Assembly (NCBI GenBank): GCA_964019165.1
Contig: OZ025283.1
Coordinates: 2,239,501 to 2,303,500 of the forward strand
Length of the DNA: 64,000 bases
Source of the DNA: Mastigias papua
Lineage: Eukaryota; Cnidaria; Scyphozoa; Rhizostomeae; Mastigiidae
Direction of reading: 5' to 3'
Positions within the stretch are counted from its first letter, which is position 1. Each line of letters starts with the position of its first letter. Below the pieces are notes generated by a model. That model was not told the DNA's origin. It made no database searches and was given only the letters and a program-made list of their open reading frames with translations. A program made the translations under genes and the position numbers. Positions 33,515 to 47,804 of this stretch are shown piece by piece.

Positions 33515-35936
33515 TCTCTATATACTAAGATACCTATATGATAATTTATGCCAAACCCATCAGATTGTTCGACATTGTACCATGCGACCTGATATCGCGC
33601 ACACGATCTCCTCCCAGGGCATTCGTTCCATGGCCCCCATATTTCTGTCAAGGGTGGCCATGTGGGTCTACTACTTACATAAGAAGAGATCTAATTTTTA
33701 TCATTTTGTTTTGCCACGTTATTCCACTTTCCTCTTATCCCCATTACCAGCACTTCTGTTGCTCCTCCCTGCTGGACCGCGCGTTGTCAGTTTTGCGAGC
33801 GGTCCTGTAGGACTAAGTAACTGTGTATGTTATCGCGAGGAGACTTTGGTTGCAGTTCTTCCAGGTAAGCCTGCTCTATTTTCCTGACATGGTTTGATTT
33901 ATGAAGTCCTGTATTTCCTTTGTCCATTTCATCCGTATTCTACTGTTGCCAGCCATTTATTTCCATATCTTTCAACGAGATTCAACCACCTTCCCTCGAG
34001 TGTATTACCGCCATGACAGTTCTTCTCAAAGTTGTTCGATTCTGTGTACTAAATCACCGTGCTTTTACGGCTACATTGTGAAAAGATATCCAACATATGT
34101 TTGACTTTGTATTCCGTGCTAGATTATGGCAGGTTGTTTGCTTTTCATGCCTATTTAGATGACATGGAATGGCGTGCTTGCTGCTTTCAGTTGGCAATGT
34201 TGTGATTAGGACTACAGTATAGTTGTCTTGTGACTTGGAGGAGAATATCGTCGTTCTGCCTCCAGTTTAATGCTTTTTTCACTTGATTTCATTCGCTAAG
34301 GTATCCTACGTTTCTTACTACATTGTGATGAAATGATTACGGTATGTTTACTGTTGTATTCCTTGCTAGCTTGGAATTTATCCATTGCTTTTACCACATG
34401 TATGAATGACATAGGATAGGGTTGTGTTTGGGGATAAAGTCTTGGTATGCGGAATGCTTTCACTGAAGTATGTATAGGGCTATTGCTGAATTTGGTTACC
34501 CTAATTTTGCAGTTTTTACTTTCACTCTTTACTTTTGTCGTAGTGTGTACTGTGAAATGCGAGGGGATTCCCAAGGTCATCTCACGATCACAGATACCTG
34601 TTGTCCTTTGTTTGTGATTTAATTGCGGTCTTTTGAGGGTGATTCCATAACTTTGCTTCAGGGGCAATAAGCTCACGGCAGTTCCCCTCAGCTTCGCTTG
34701 ATTTTCTGTTCTAAAGTACCGTTTTGTTACTGCAGAAGTATGGTTATGATATCGAGGAAGTATTTAATGCAATATTTGCTGATGTACTAGGAGCTTTTAG
34801 CTTGCTCTTGATTCTTAGTATATGCACGTGAGTTGGATGTTAGGTTGTCTCAAGAGTTTGGGCACTTTGCTTACATTTGAGATATTGCCCTTACAGTCGA
34901 ATATACTCCTTGATTTTATTATACACGGTTTACAGGCAAACACTAAGATGTTACCAACTTTATTCTCAGCTCAGTAACTCTTTTTATTGTGTTTTCACTC
35001 TATTTACAGTAGGCTTCATAGTTATTTCCACTTATAGATGGTAGAGTTATTCTGGTCAAGTCAAATGTAAGGGGTTCCACTATACTGAATGTTCTTCTGT
35101 TGGGACACAGTAGCCCTTCTTTCTGAGATCATTTGTTATAACTACCATTACTGACTTCCATAGATCATTCTGCACGTGATGATATACTCTTAAGGGATGG
35201 ATTAGTACTAGATACGACCATCACTTTTATTGCCTAGACTTACTTTATGAAGCCCCTTGCCCCCACTGAGGTAATGCCTTCGTTTGACATCTGAGTTGAT
35301 GATACAGGATATATATTATTACTCATTTCAAAGAATTACTGACTTCCATAGATCATTCTGCATATGATATTATAGTTATTTTAGGGATTACTTAGTACTA
35401 GATAGCAATATTTGATTTATGGGGCCACTTTCCCCTATCCAAGTACCATTATTGTTTGGAATCTGAATTTCACATGGTTGTAACAGATAATTTACCACTG
35501 GATAGCTGCATTATTTGTTTTGTATAGCCATAACCTATGTAATATGAGTCGTGCTGCTCAATCAATAGCTTTACACTCTGTTATATATTATATAAAGATG
35601 TGATATAGGAATACTAAGCACTATTCTTTTGTTTTATCACCTCGAGCTACCAAGTCCTATCACAGATTCCAGTATAACACCTACGTTTATGGATCAGACT
35701 TGATTGTGTACCTCTGTGGACAGGATTAGTGGTCACCTACATGATAGCAGAACCACTCATACCTGCCAAGTCATGTGCTATATTGTATCTATTATAACAT
35801 CTTACAATTATTTCCAGGACTCCGTAAGTTAGAGTTGAGTGAAGCAGGAGACAATATGTCCTGTAGTTTCATTAGTGCCTCATTGTAGAGAGCATTTTAA
35901 ACAATTCTGTGCATTCAACAATTCGTATAATAGAGA
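33515..35936. mobile_element. E unit of the second subtype (reversed)
   Basis: Begins TCTCTATATACTAAGATACC and ends TAGAGACTAG next to P2. The reverse of the units at 47805-50072 and 61265-63553. It includes the module that reads LPAGPRVVSFASGPVGLS and ends CTTCCAG before GTAAGCC (donor at 33865), also kept open in the two sister units, and a core at 33980 (CGAGATTCAACCACCTTCCC with CGCCATGACAG). No other gene. Confidence 0.75.
33770..33864 (+). other. exon-like module open in all three sister units
   Basis: Reads GPRVVSFASGPVGLSNCVCY then REETLVAVLP and ends TTCCAG before GTAAGC. The sister units keep the same frame on the minus strand (near 49810-49726 and 63290-63206) with few changes. 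No known domain. Being open in three copies is mild evidence for coding; copies are also similar at the DNA level. Confidence 0.4.
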
Positions 35937-36474
35937 CTAGCTTAGTGCTGATAGCCCGCTACACGCTGGCTTCCCTAGCTCCAGTTCAAAAGTTGCATAT
36001 TAGCCTTGGACAGACTAACGCTGTGCCCCCATGACAGTTGCTTGGTCTGGTCACATAGGATCACGAGAAGGTGACGTCATGGGCCTCTGCGATGGAGCAT
36101 GTGACTTTCGGCCTTGCATTGTGCAGATCGAAGAAAATTGCGAGAAAAAATTGTGCAAAAAATGCTCGGATACCTGCGCTAGGCTACGGGGCTTCTTGAG
36201 TCTCTTCCTTTCCCTTTACTGCCCCGTAGCCTAGCGCAGGTATCCGAGCATTTTTTGCACAATTTTTTCTCGCAATTTTCTTCGATTTGCACAATGCAAG
36301 GCCGAAAGTCACGTGCTCCATCGCAGAGGCCCATGACGTCACCTTCTCGTGATCCTATGCGACCAGACCAAGCAACTTTCATGGGGCACAGTGTTAGTCT
36401 GTCCAAGGCTAATATGCAACTTTTGAACTGGAGCTAGGGAAGCCCGCTTGTAGCGGGCTATCAGTACTAAGCTT
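35937..36474. mobile_element. P2: palindrome, second subfamily
   Basis: Arms start CTAGCTTAGTGCTGATAGC and end with its complement AGTACTAAGC; the loop lies near 36195-36220 between GGGGCTTCTTGAG and CTGCCCCGTAGCC. Arms have small indels. Each arm carries a full TGACGTCA. It separates an E unit from Penelope-linked repeats. Confidence 0.9.
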
Positions 36475-36475
36475 C

Positions 36476-36846
36476 AGTACTAACATTACAATGATACGGG
36501 GCCTACTTAAATGTCCTGCATAACAATGGGGTGACAATAGGTGTTACACCTAGGGGATCCTGCTTATTAACAATTGTTCCAGTGGTCGAGCATAATTCAG
36601 GGGAGGACCAAAGCTGTGAAGACAGAAACAATAGAGTGACAAGGTGTAGACAAAGGCCATATAAGAAGAGTAAATTGGATGCTAGACAACGAAATAGGTG
36701 GGAAATACTGGAGAGTTGAAAACAATAGGCAGTCACTTCTAAGAAACGAGGCATTCTAAAAGAGAAGTTATGAGTCTAACACTATTGTCACCCCATTGTT
36801 ATGTAGGAAATTTAAGTAGGCCCTGTATCATTGCACTGTTAGTACT
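36476..36846. repeat. Penelope-linked fold-back repeat, diverged copy
   Basis: About 70-bp inverted arms (36476-36546 and 36777-36846; GGGGCCTACTTAAAT on the left) around a 230-nt purine-rich core with AAAGCTGTGAAGACAGAAAC. Related to 41355-42030 and 42473-42855. The right edge runs into GTACTGATGAAGATATATTG, a decayed form of the hammerhead-like core seen in those copies. Confidence 0.75.
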
Positions 36847-36895
36847 GATGAAGATATATTGAACCATTTACAACAGAAGAAAGTATAGTTTTGAA

Positions 36896-40060
<3,165 letters not shown>

Positions 40061-40259
40061 CAGAATATATTGTAACAAGGAATTGTACCACCCTTATCGG
40101 CCCATGATTATCAGTGCGTCAAATTTTATCAATTGTCCATCAACTTGGGCAAGGGGATCATGTGATGAATCATTTTAATGCATATAGACTTGTAAATAGT
40201 AGATCATGTGACGTGTAATCGTATAAATAGAGGTACAGTAAAAAGATTTCTTATTCATA

Positions 40260-40301
40260 TTGCCATGAGGACGACAATAATCTGTCGAAACTAGTCGGCA
40301 A
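40260..40301 (+). ncRNA. hammerhead-ribozyme-like motif downstream of the Penelope ORF
   Basis: Stem I TTGCC (40260-40264) pairs with GGCAA (40297-40301). Between them: ATGAGGA, stem II CGAC/GTCG with an 8-nt loop, AAAC, a TA mini-loop, then GTC directly before stem I, which is the hammerhead cleavage triplet position. The core should begin C-TGANGA; here that C is A, so this copy is probably inactive. Penelope-like elements are known to carry minimal hammerheads, which supports the call. No folding was run. Confidence 0.55.
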
Positions 40302-40354
40302 AAGGCAACAAACCTGTTTTTACTAGTGTTCACGTCTTAAATTACAGTTCAAAT

Positions 40355-40430
<76 letters not shown>
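40355..40430. repeat. (TA)n microsatellite
   Basis: TA tract with one TACA interruption, at the 3' edge of the Penelope region. Confidence 0.95.
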
Positions 40431-40433
<3 letters not shown>

Positions 40434-40500
40434 TTTGCTAAGGCTGACATAGGTAGATACTAAGTCATGAGTGGGCTACCACAAGTGGAAAATTTATTTT

Positions 40501-40574
40501 GGCCCCAGTACGGATTCGAACTCACGATGTTTAGATCAGAAGACTCCTGTGCTAATCAATTGCGCCATCCAGGC
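40501..40574 (-). other. tRNA-like SINE head (decayed)
   Basis: On the minus strand GCCTGGATGGCGCAATTGAT includes a good pol III box A (TGGCGCAATTG) and 50 nt on GTTCGAATC matches box B. The acceptor, anticodon and T stems pair poorly, so it is not a working tRNA. Upstream on the same strand (about 40674-40634) is a CTGAAGA..GTCGAAAC block; downstream is a tail with TGGTAGCCCACT, which is inverted again near 40755. Best read as a tRNA-derived SINE. Confidence 0.55.
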
Positions 40575-40775
40575 ATGAAAGAATAGCGGTGGAATCTTAT
40601 GGTCATTGTACCATGAGTCCCTCAATGCATCTAGGGTCGTCTCTATGTTTCGACTATAATGCCTTCTTCAGAGCCAAGCATACTATATCATATTAATTCA
40701 GCTAAGGCTGACATAGGTAAATACTACACTAATCCAATATACATTTTCCGATTGTGGTAGCCCACTGATGACTTA

Positions 40776-41356
<581 letters not shown>

Positions 41357-41470
41357 AACTAAACCTAAGCCGCATCCACAACGTATATAAATTACATAAA
41401 TAGAATAAACCACAAATATACTATCCTTTAGGTACACGTTTCGATCAGAATCTTCATCAGTACATACATT

Positions 41471-41512
<42 letters not shown>

Positions 41513-41532
41513 AAACCACAAATATACTGTCC

Positions 41533-41573
41533 TTTAGGTAAACGTTTCGATCAGAATCTTCATCAGTACTAAA
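41533..41573 (-). ncRNA. hammerhead-ribozyme-like core, best preserved copy
   Basis: On the minus strand: TTTAGTA, CTGATGA, A, GAT-TCTG-ATC (stem II), GAAAC, GTT, TACCTAAA. The first and last blocks pair as stem I with one bulge; CTGATGA and GAAA are the invariant catalytic core. Stem III is essentially absent, so self-cleavage would need a dimer or may not occur. Similar copies: 41427-41463 and 42542-42582 (minus), 41919-41959 (plus, stem II broken). Confidence 0.45.
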
Positions 41574-41918
41574 CTTACAATGACATTGGGCCTGCTTAAA
41601 TTACCTACATAACAATGGGGTCACAATCGATATTACCTAAGGGGGACCTACCTATTAACACCTCATGATAAATTAAGAATACATTATATGGGGAGGGCCG
41701 AAGCTGTGAAGTAAGAAACAAAGGAGGATAATATAGAGCATATAAGGTGATGCAAAGAGTGCGAGAAGTGTGAAGAAAAGAAGAATAGAAGAAAAGAAGA
41801 GAAGAAGATGTATTCTTAATTTATCATGAGGTGTTAATAGGTAGGTCCCCCTTAGGTAATATCAATTGTGACCCCATTGTTATGTAGGTAATTTAAGCAG
41901 GCCCAATGTCATTGTACG

Positions 41919-41959
41919 TTTAGTACTGATGAAGATTCTGATAGAAACGTTTACCTAAA
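41919..41959 (+). ncRNA. hammerhead-like core, plus-strand copy
   Basis: TTTAGTA-CTGATGA-A-GATTCTGATA-GAAAC-GTT-TACCTAAA. Same layout as 41533-41573 in the opposite arm of the fold-back, but ATC is ATA, weakening stem II. Confidence 0.4.
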
Positions 41960-42027
41960 GGACAGTATATTTGTGGTTTATTCTATTTATGTAATTTATA
42001 TACGTTGTGGATGCGGCTTAGGTTTAG

Positions 42028-42030
<3 letters not shown>

Positions 42031-42081
<51 letters not shown>
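42031..42081. repeat. (TA)n microsatellite
   Basis: Perfect TA tract at the right edge of the fold-back repeat. Confidence 0.97.
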
Positions 42082-42085
<4 letters not shown>

Positions 42086-42360
42086 ACATCAACTACAAGG
42101 ACTGGGCCTTTCTAGCCAGTGACAAAGAATCCTGGCAAATGAAAATCCACAACTCAGTGACTGACTTCAAAACATCCAGCTAAAACACGCTGAAGATCAA
42201 GTGCCAAGAAAGAAAGGATCATGTGGCTGCAAATCCTAATATGAATACTGACTACGTATATGTACAAACCGTGGCCATACATGTGGTTGAAGTATTGGCC
42301 TCCTCAGCCACCAAACTGCCAGAAACATGGACAATGAATCCTTATAGTGTATTTTTGTAT
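42082..42360 (+). pseudogene. non-LTR ORF2 C-terminal scrap (tentative)
   Basis: Reads NYKDWAFLASDKESWQMKIH and SVTDFKTSS before a stop, then KIKCQERKDHVA. The W-x3-A-x-D-x2-SW-x4-H-x3-x2-F pattern followed by a basic stretch resembles the end of non-LTR reverse-transcriptase proteins. Short and without any catalytic motif; bounded by TA tracts on both sides. Confidence 0.35.
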
Positions 42361-42387
42361 ATCAAAATAAAGCCATATGTATGTGTT

Positions 42388-42389
<2 letters not shown>

Positions 42390-42470
<81 letters not shown>
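42390..42470. repeat. (TA)n microsatellite
   Basis: Perfect TA tract directly followed by a new copy of the fold-back left arm. Confidence 0.97.
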
Positions 42471-42471
<1 letters not shown>

Positions 42472-42472
42472 A

Positions 42473-42854
42473 ACTAAACCTAAGCCGCATCCACAACGTA
42501 TATAAATTACATAAATAGAATAAACCACAAATATACTATCCTTTAAGTAAACGTTTCGATCAGAATCTTCATCAGTACTAAACTTACAATGACATTGGGC
42601 CTGCTTAAATTACCTACATAACAATGGGGTCACAATTGATATTACCTAAGGGGGACCTACCTATTAACATCTCATGAAAAATTAAGAATACATTATATGG
42701 GGAGGGCCGAAGCTGTGAAGTAAGAAACAAAGGAGGATAATATAGAGCATATAAGGTGATGCAAAGAGTGCGAGAAGTGTGAAGAAAAGAAGAATAGATG
42801 CTGGATAGACGCAAAATGGACAAAAGAAGCAATTAACGCTAGGAAAGTGCATAG

Positions 42855-42855
<1 letters not shown>
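42473..42855. repeat. Penelope-linked repeat, left arm and core only
   Basis: Repeats 41355-41790 (CAAACTAAACCTAAGCCGCA onward, without the internal TA tract) but ends in ATGCTGGATAGACGC and a TA tract (42859-42907) instead of a right arm. Carries a hammerhead-like core on the minus strand at 42542-42582. Confidence 0.8.
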
Positions 42856-42918
<63 letters not shown>

Positions 42919-43056
42919 TAATAGACGTTATGCCATACTGTCATACATGACCATCAGTTTCATGTTTCCAATCTTCAGGCATATAGATGTAGCTACCTAT
43001 ACATAGTGTGATATATGTATAATGAATCATCAATAGAATCCTGTTTGTAAAGTGGA

Positions 43057-44147
43057 ATGCAGATCATCAGGCTATTATTGTTGAAGATGGATATGATAGC
43101 ACGTGTTTTATTCATGCTTGTTACATTGTCATTTGCTTTCTCATTTTCACATCTCGATTCTAAAGATTTTTACAGCAGCTTTGATGTAAAGAAGGTTATT
43201 CATAATCGTGGTTTTGGAGACTCAGGTTTGGTTGGTAAGGCGTGGATAAGGCTTCATGCATCAAAAAGCTTTCGAAAACGGGTTCGGAGAAGGAGGGCCT
43301 ATTCTTATTGTAGAGGTGAGAATGATCCTTTTTTATCACTGTTACTTTGCGGTGATGTAGAGTTAAATCCTGGGCAAGCAACTCATATGAAACTCACGAG
43401 ATTGGTTGCACACGATGCAGGTCCTGACTTTTCAGAAATTCTTCTGAGATTAGAGAGAAAGGTCGATGATGGTCAGGAAAGTTTGATTAAAAATCAAACT
43501 CAAATGCTGGATAGACTGGCTATCATTGAACGAGAAATTGAAACTTTTAAAGTGGACCTAGAATGTCCTAAAAAACAGCAAACGGCTCTTGAAGAGAGAG
43601 TTAATGTAATGAGGGAACTGTGGGCATGAATTTTGACCATTGCAAGGACTTACACCTTTTACTGGATCGTCACGAACAATAGCCGTAGAAAAGTTCTGTC
43701 AGGATTCGTGGTGTATCAGAGGAGAATAATGAAGACCTCGAATCGGTGACGTTGAATACCCTGCAAAAAGACATTGGTGTCGTGGTTACTCAAAATGAAA
43801 TTGACATTGTTCATCGAGTAGGGCATCGTCAACAACATAGGCTTTGTCCAAGTTTAATAAAATTTATCAGTCACAAGACGAAGGAAAAAGTGATGAAGGC
43901 GAAGAAGAAGGCGACAACGGTTACAATAAATGAGGATCTGGCTCCTGGGATAAAGCGAATCTTGGATGACGTAAGTTCCAATCGTCGTTTTTTAAATATT
44001 GATAGTGTATGGACTATCGATGGAGGTATTAAGGTTAGATTTGTTAATCCTCTCCGAGGAACAAAAATATTTAAATCATGCACTTCGGTGCGCTCCCAGT
44101 CACTCATTAGAGAGAGCATTGTACATGAACGTTCATTAGTAAGGTAA
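43057..44147 (+). pseudogene. non-LTR retrotransposon ORF1 protein with 2A-like motif
   Basis: ORF1 proteins bind element RNA as coiled-coil trimers. From ATG 43057: a hydrophobic stretch (VLFMLVTLSFAFSFS), a basic patch (RKRVRRRR), then LSLLLCGDVELNPGQ at residues about 93-107, and a coiled coil to residue 190. After a stop and frameshift the second half (about 43700-44147) reads VRIRGVSEENNEDLESV, IDIVHRVGHRQQ, KFISHKTKEKVMKAKK, NEDLAPGIKR and VWTIDGGIKVRF: the RRM-like and C-terminal domains of L1-type ORF1. The 2A-like motif ends NPGQ, not NPGP. ORF2 is not found downstream. APE-type non-LTR elements of aquatic animals are known to carry 2A-like sequences. Confidence 0.8.
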
Positions 44148-44909
44148 TTTTATTTTTATTTTATTTTTTCTTTAAGTAACTTTTAAATTGCTGCAAGGTT
44201 GCTATGTATTTCCATGCTCCCTATGGTGTTGTCTTGTATTCCGTACTGTTGTGTGTCTATATCGTTGAATGTAATTGTAATATTTATGAGCATAAAAAAA
44301 TAGATTTGTTAATAATCCAAGAACCTTCGAAATCAGATCTGATGCGGATTACCATAGTTTATTTAACGCAAAGCAATAGGATTTTGGCCGAGATGGGAAA
44401 GCTAGCATAAACGACATTTATCAAAATTATAGGTTCTTTTCACTTAAAGTTTTCCACCAGTCCAAATATGCTGATTTTGCCATATTTTGTACAAATCGTG
44501 TTTTTTGGCTTATAGTATGTTATTTTATATGGGGAACTTAAATATGATCATATTTTGTGTGTAAATAGAATAAATAGGGAGAAATATACCATTTTACACA
44601 GGGATGTTGGATGCCGGAGAGAATGGAATAACGTCTCAGAAGATTTTGGTTAGCATTTAGATTCCCAAATTTCACTCTGCTATTTTCTCAATACTCCTTG
44701 TCCTATACATATTCTGAAAGCCCTATTCTTCCTGAATTGCGTTCTGGCCTTGGTTTTTAACTATGATTTACCTGTGGTGAGATATTAACCATTGTTTAAA
44801 CCTTGAGACACAATAGAAATTTTTGTTGCTATGACATTGCTAGCACGTGACAGATTTGATTGGTCAATTCACTTAAAGCCGTAATTTTATTGGCTTGCGT
44901 GAATCCAAA
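44148..44909. other. no gene recognised
   Basis: AT-rich sequence where ORF2 of the preceding element would be expected. One short reading (KKIDLLIIQEPSKSDL near 44298) is faintly like an endonuclease start, too weak to call. Confidence 0.4.
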
Positions 44910-45123
44910 ATGGCGTTGCTGTCATTCGGAGCTGGTAGTCTTTCATTGAAAGTGTGGAAAGCGAAGACTGCTAGCAATAGAAATGCATCAACGGTATACG
45001 ACCGGAGTAAGAAGTAAGCAAAGAATGGGGAAAACGAAGGAATGAACGCATAAACCGTATCGTGGAAGAAGACAGATGGTGTCAAAAGTCCGCAAAAAGA
45101 ACATACAAGTATTGGCTGAGGGC
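44910..45123 (+). pseudogene. 5' half of a short frame split by a hAT-like element
   Basis: ATG 44910 opens MALLSFGAGSLSLKVWKAK, a basic short frame that stops at SKK; a shifted reading MVSKVRKKNIQVLAEG runs to the insertion site at 45123 and continues in frame at 47271 (ETIVNNVNMSC). I do not recognise the product. The first 18 nt duplicate nothing else in the window. Confidence 0.4.
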
Positions 45124-45869
45124 AGTGGCGTAGCCAGCCGTAATTGGTTGGTCGTGCTATCAGTGATATATACAGGCATGGGCGGGCCAGCCACTCATCT
45201 GGGCGTGGTTTTTGTATATGAAGCTTTTTTGGGTCATGCTCCTACACTAAACTATGCAAATAAAGGGTGAGAAAAAGCGACATAGCTAAGAAAGAAAAAG
45301 AATTCTCCTCAAATTCAGACAACATACAAAATTTATGAAGGAGACTACTGAAAGGATATGCCCCCTAGTGTCCCCTGTGGCACAATTTCTGCATACAGAC
45401 TTGCTGCAATGAACAATACAGACATGCCACTTAGTGATTTCAGATCATGGGTTTAAGAGGCTATAGATACAGTGGGCTAATTTTTATACTTAAACATATG
45501 ACAAAATGCATCCACTTAATACACTTCTCTTACAGATCACATAAGTGTAGCGAATGAACAACATAAAAACTTCCACTCTTTCAACAAGTTCTTAATCAGT
45601 GAAGCAACTGCCTTAAAACCATTTACTTTTCAAACATCACTTGCTGCCTAAGGCACATTACAGCTGTCCACTGCCACATAACTGTGATTGAGGCAAGCTG
45701 TAAAATACTAAATTATGGGTTCATTCTTTGCTCAAGTTTTCCATTATTTGTCATCTAGAAGGAAATCATCTAGCACTGAGGCAGTTAATCAGTAGCAGGC
45801 AGAAAGGGAAACTGCAGAGCTTCATGCAGTTCCTACTCTCTTCTAAATAACAACTGGACAAAGAGCAAA

Positions 45870-45907
<38 letters not shown>

Positions 45908-47262
45908 GCAAGTGCCACTTGCAGCTGACCAAATCCTTCTCTGAAGCAATGTATTTGAACATAAGAAGGGCTCTGGCAACTCCAACAGCTTTCTATGAAT
46001 GGCAGGTGTCCTTGAGATGGCATGGGTCTAGTCCTTTTCACTTTCAGTATTTCTTGACTTGATAGGTAGGAGCCAATCTTGATTGCATAGCACATTGCTG
46101 TGCTACTCATCACTCTTCACATCTTAACTCAGACATACCCTAGAAGGAATATGACCAAGTTGGATGCAATATCTATTTTTGCTATCCAATGACAAAATAG
46201 TAACTTAGCTATACTTGGCTATATGATGGAAATTTATCTCTTATTCGGAATGGCCTTTTCCAGCTTTGCCAATGATAAGTTCTTTGTGGAGAAAGTTAAG
46301 TATTCTTGGTTTCTTAGCAAAATTTTATAAATATCTTTATTTACTGAAATACTGCAAACAGAGCCTAAGAGTTCTTGGAACATTTTACTCCTCAACAAAT
46401 GTCTGAGTTCAAGCAAGAAAGGGTCCTTGGAACAGAGGCACTTGGTACAACCATGGCTTAATCAAACACCCAGGGCAAAGAAGAAAACAAGGCCAACAAA
46501 GCTCCTACCTTCACTGCACTTTAGCCATTCTTCTCGATCGTACCAGTAATCTGATAATACTCTGTCTTTAATTCTCATTACCAACTTCGGCCTAGGCCAG
46601 TCTTCTTAGAAACTTATCATCTTCTCAGTTAAATGTGTTGAAAACAACGGTTTGACTACTGGACAAGAGACGATGTCTTCCAAATTCGCGATTCTCTGAT
46701 CTATTGCTGGTAGGGTTCCATAATTAATCGACGAATTAAGCATCTTTATCCTGAATCACGATACCCTTGAGTGCAGTCGTGCTATTGCCAAAGAGCACGA
46801 CCAAAGGTTTCAACTAGTTACAAATTGAAACACATAAGCCAATCAAAACCCGTTATGGCTACTAATGTACTGCACATATTATAAGGGCCAAAATAACTAG
46901 GTCGTGCTCTGAATTTTCAGCACGACCAACCACAGAGTGTCCAGTGATATAGACGGTCAAATGTAGTACTGAAGTAGTGTCAACAGGATGGCTGTTAGTT
47001 TGGAAACCCTCTGTTTGGTCGTGCTCTAAAGTTAGAGCACGACTAGATACAGGGATATGAGAGATATTTTCTCCAACGTTCCCTTGTTCTCTCGGTTATG
47101 AGCACGACCAGAGACAGGGATACAAGAGATGCTATCTCTCAAGTAACGTCTTTTCAGAAAGCTGGTTTTACAGATTATTATTAAAATGAAACTCGAAATT
47201 ATTTTACATACAACGTTTAGTCGTGCTCAGCACGACCAGCACGACCGCTGGCTACGCCTCTG
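45124..47262. mobile_element. hAT-like DNA transposon, 2,139 bp
   Basis: Exact 8-bp target duplication GCTGAGGG (45116-45123 and 47263-47270). 18-bp inverted ends with two differences: CAGTGGCGTAGCCAGCCG and CAGAGGCGTAGCCAGCGG. An 8-bp duplication with CAG-starting TIRs is diagnostic of hAT. No transposase is legible: the longest frames are short (for example 46113-45766 and 46416-46234, minus) and unrecognised. A (TA)n tract lies at 45872-45905. Eleven 9-mers AGCACGACC/GGTCGTGCT cluster at the right end. Confidence 0.88.
46775..47246. promoter_or_regulatory. subterminal 9-mer cluster of the hAT-like element
   Basis: GGTCGTGCT or AGTCGTGCT and the complement AGCACGAC(C/T) occur at 46775, 46794, 46900, 46919, 47017, 47036, 47101, 47219, 47229 and 47238, with one more at 45151 near the left end. 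Several form close inverted pairs 19 nt apart (start to start). hAT transposases bind such subterminal repeats, so this is the likely transposase-binding array. Confidence 0.7.
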
Positions 47263-47270
47263 GCTGAGGG

Positions 47271-47480
47271 TGAGACTATAGTAAACAATGTCAACATGTC
47301 TTGTGGTGCCTCAAACGATGGACCTAATCTAGAAAGCATATCTGCCAGTGCAAGAAAACTTCAAGTGTTTGGTGTGACAGTGGAATCGAATAATGAAAAC
47401 ATTGTTTCTTCTTACGTACCTGACAAATTCAGTGAGACATACTGTATTGCTCAACAAAGGTGCATTTCAATGCATTATTC
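47271..47480 (+). pseudogene. 3' half of the frame split by the hAT-like element
   Basis: After the second GCTGAGGG copy the frame continues ETIVNNVNMSCGASNDGP, then SISASARKLQVFGVTVES and SYVPDKFSETYCIAQQ, ending near 47530. SASARKL followed by a short Val/Phe stretch reminds me of the N-terminus of uncharacterised Mutator-like proteins of invertebrates; this is a weak recollection. The frame is cut by a solo palindrome arm at 47521. Confidence 0.4.
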
Positions 47481-47520
47481 ATTATTCATTTGCTTCTTGA
47501 CTTGTACCCTTTTCCTGTAC

Positions 47521-47804
47521 AGCCCCGTAGCCTAGCGCAGGTATCCGAGCATTTCTGGCACACTTTTTTCTCGCAATTTTCTTCGATTTGCACAATGCCA
47601 GGCCGAAGGTCATGTGCTCCATAACAGAGGCCCATGATGTCACCTTCTCGTGATCCTATGCGAGCTTTTTTGATCCTTGCTCATCGAAAATATAGACCAT
47701 GCAGCTTTTATGGAAGCACAGCGTTAGTCTTTCAAGGCTAATCTGCAACTTTTGAACTGGCATAAGGAGAGCACGCGTTTAGCGGGCTACCAGTACTAAG
47801 CTAG
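47521..47804. mobile_element. P3: solo right arm of palindrome P (second subfamily)
   Basis: Runs from AGCCCCGTAGCCTAGCGCAG to AGTACTAAGCTAG; no left arm. Directly followed by an E unit starting TCTCCTGTATATG. Confidence 0.88.

Noticed and set aside
46113..47262. hAT transposase gene inside the hAT-like element
   Set aside because: No hAT catalytic or dimerisation motif could be read; the short frames are unrecognised, so the element is treated as non-autonomous.
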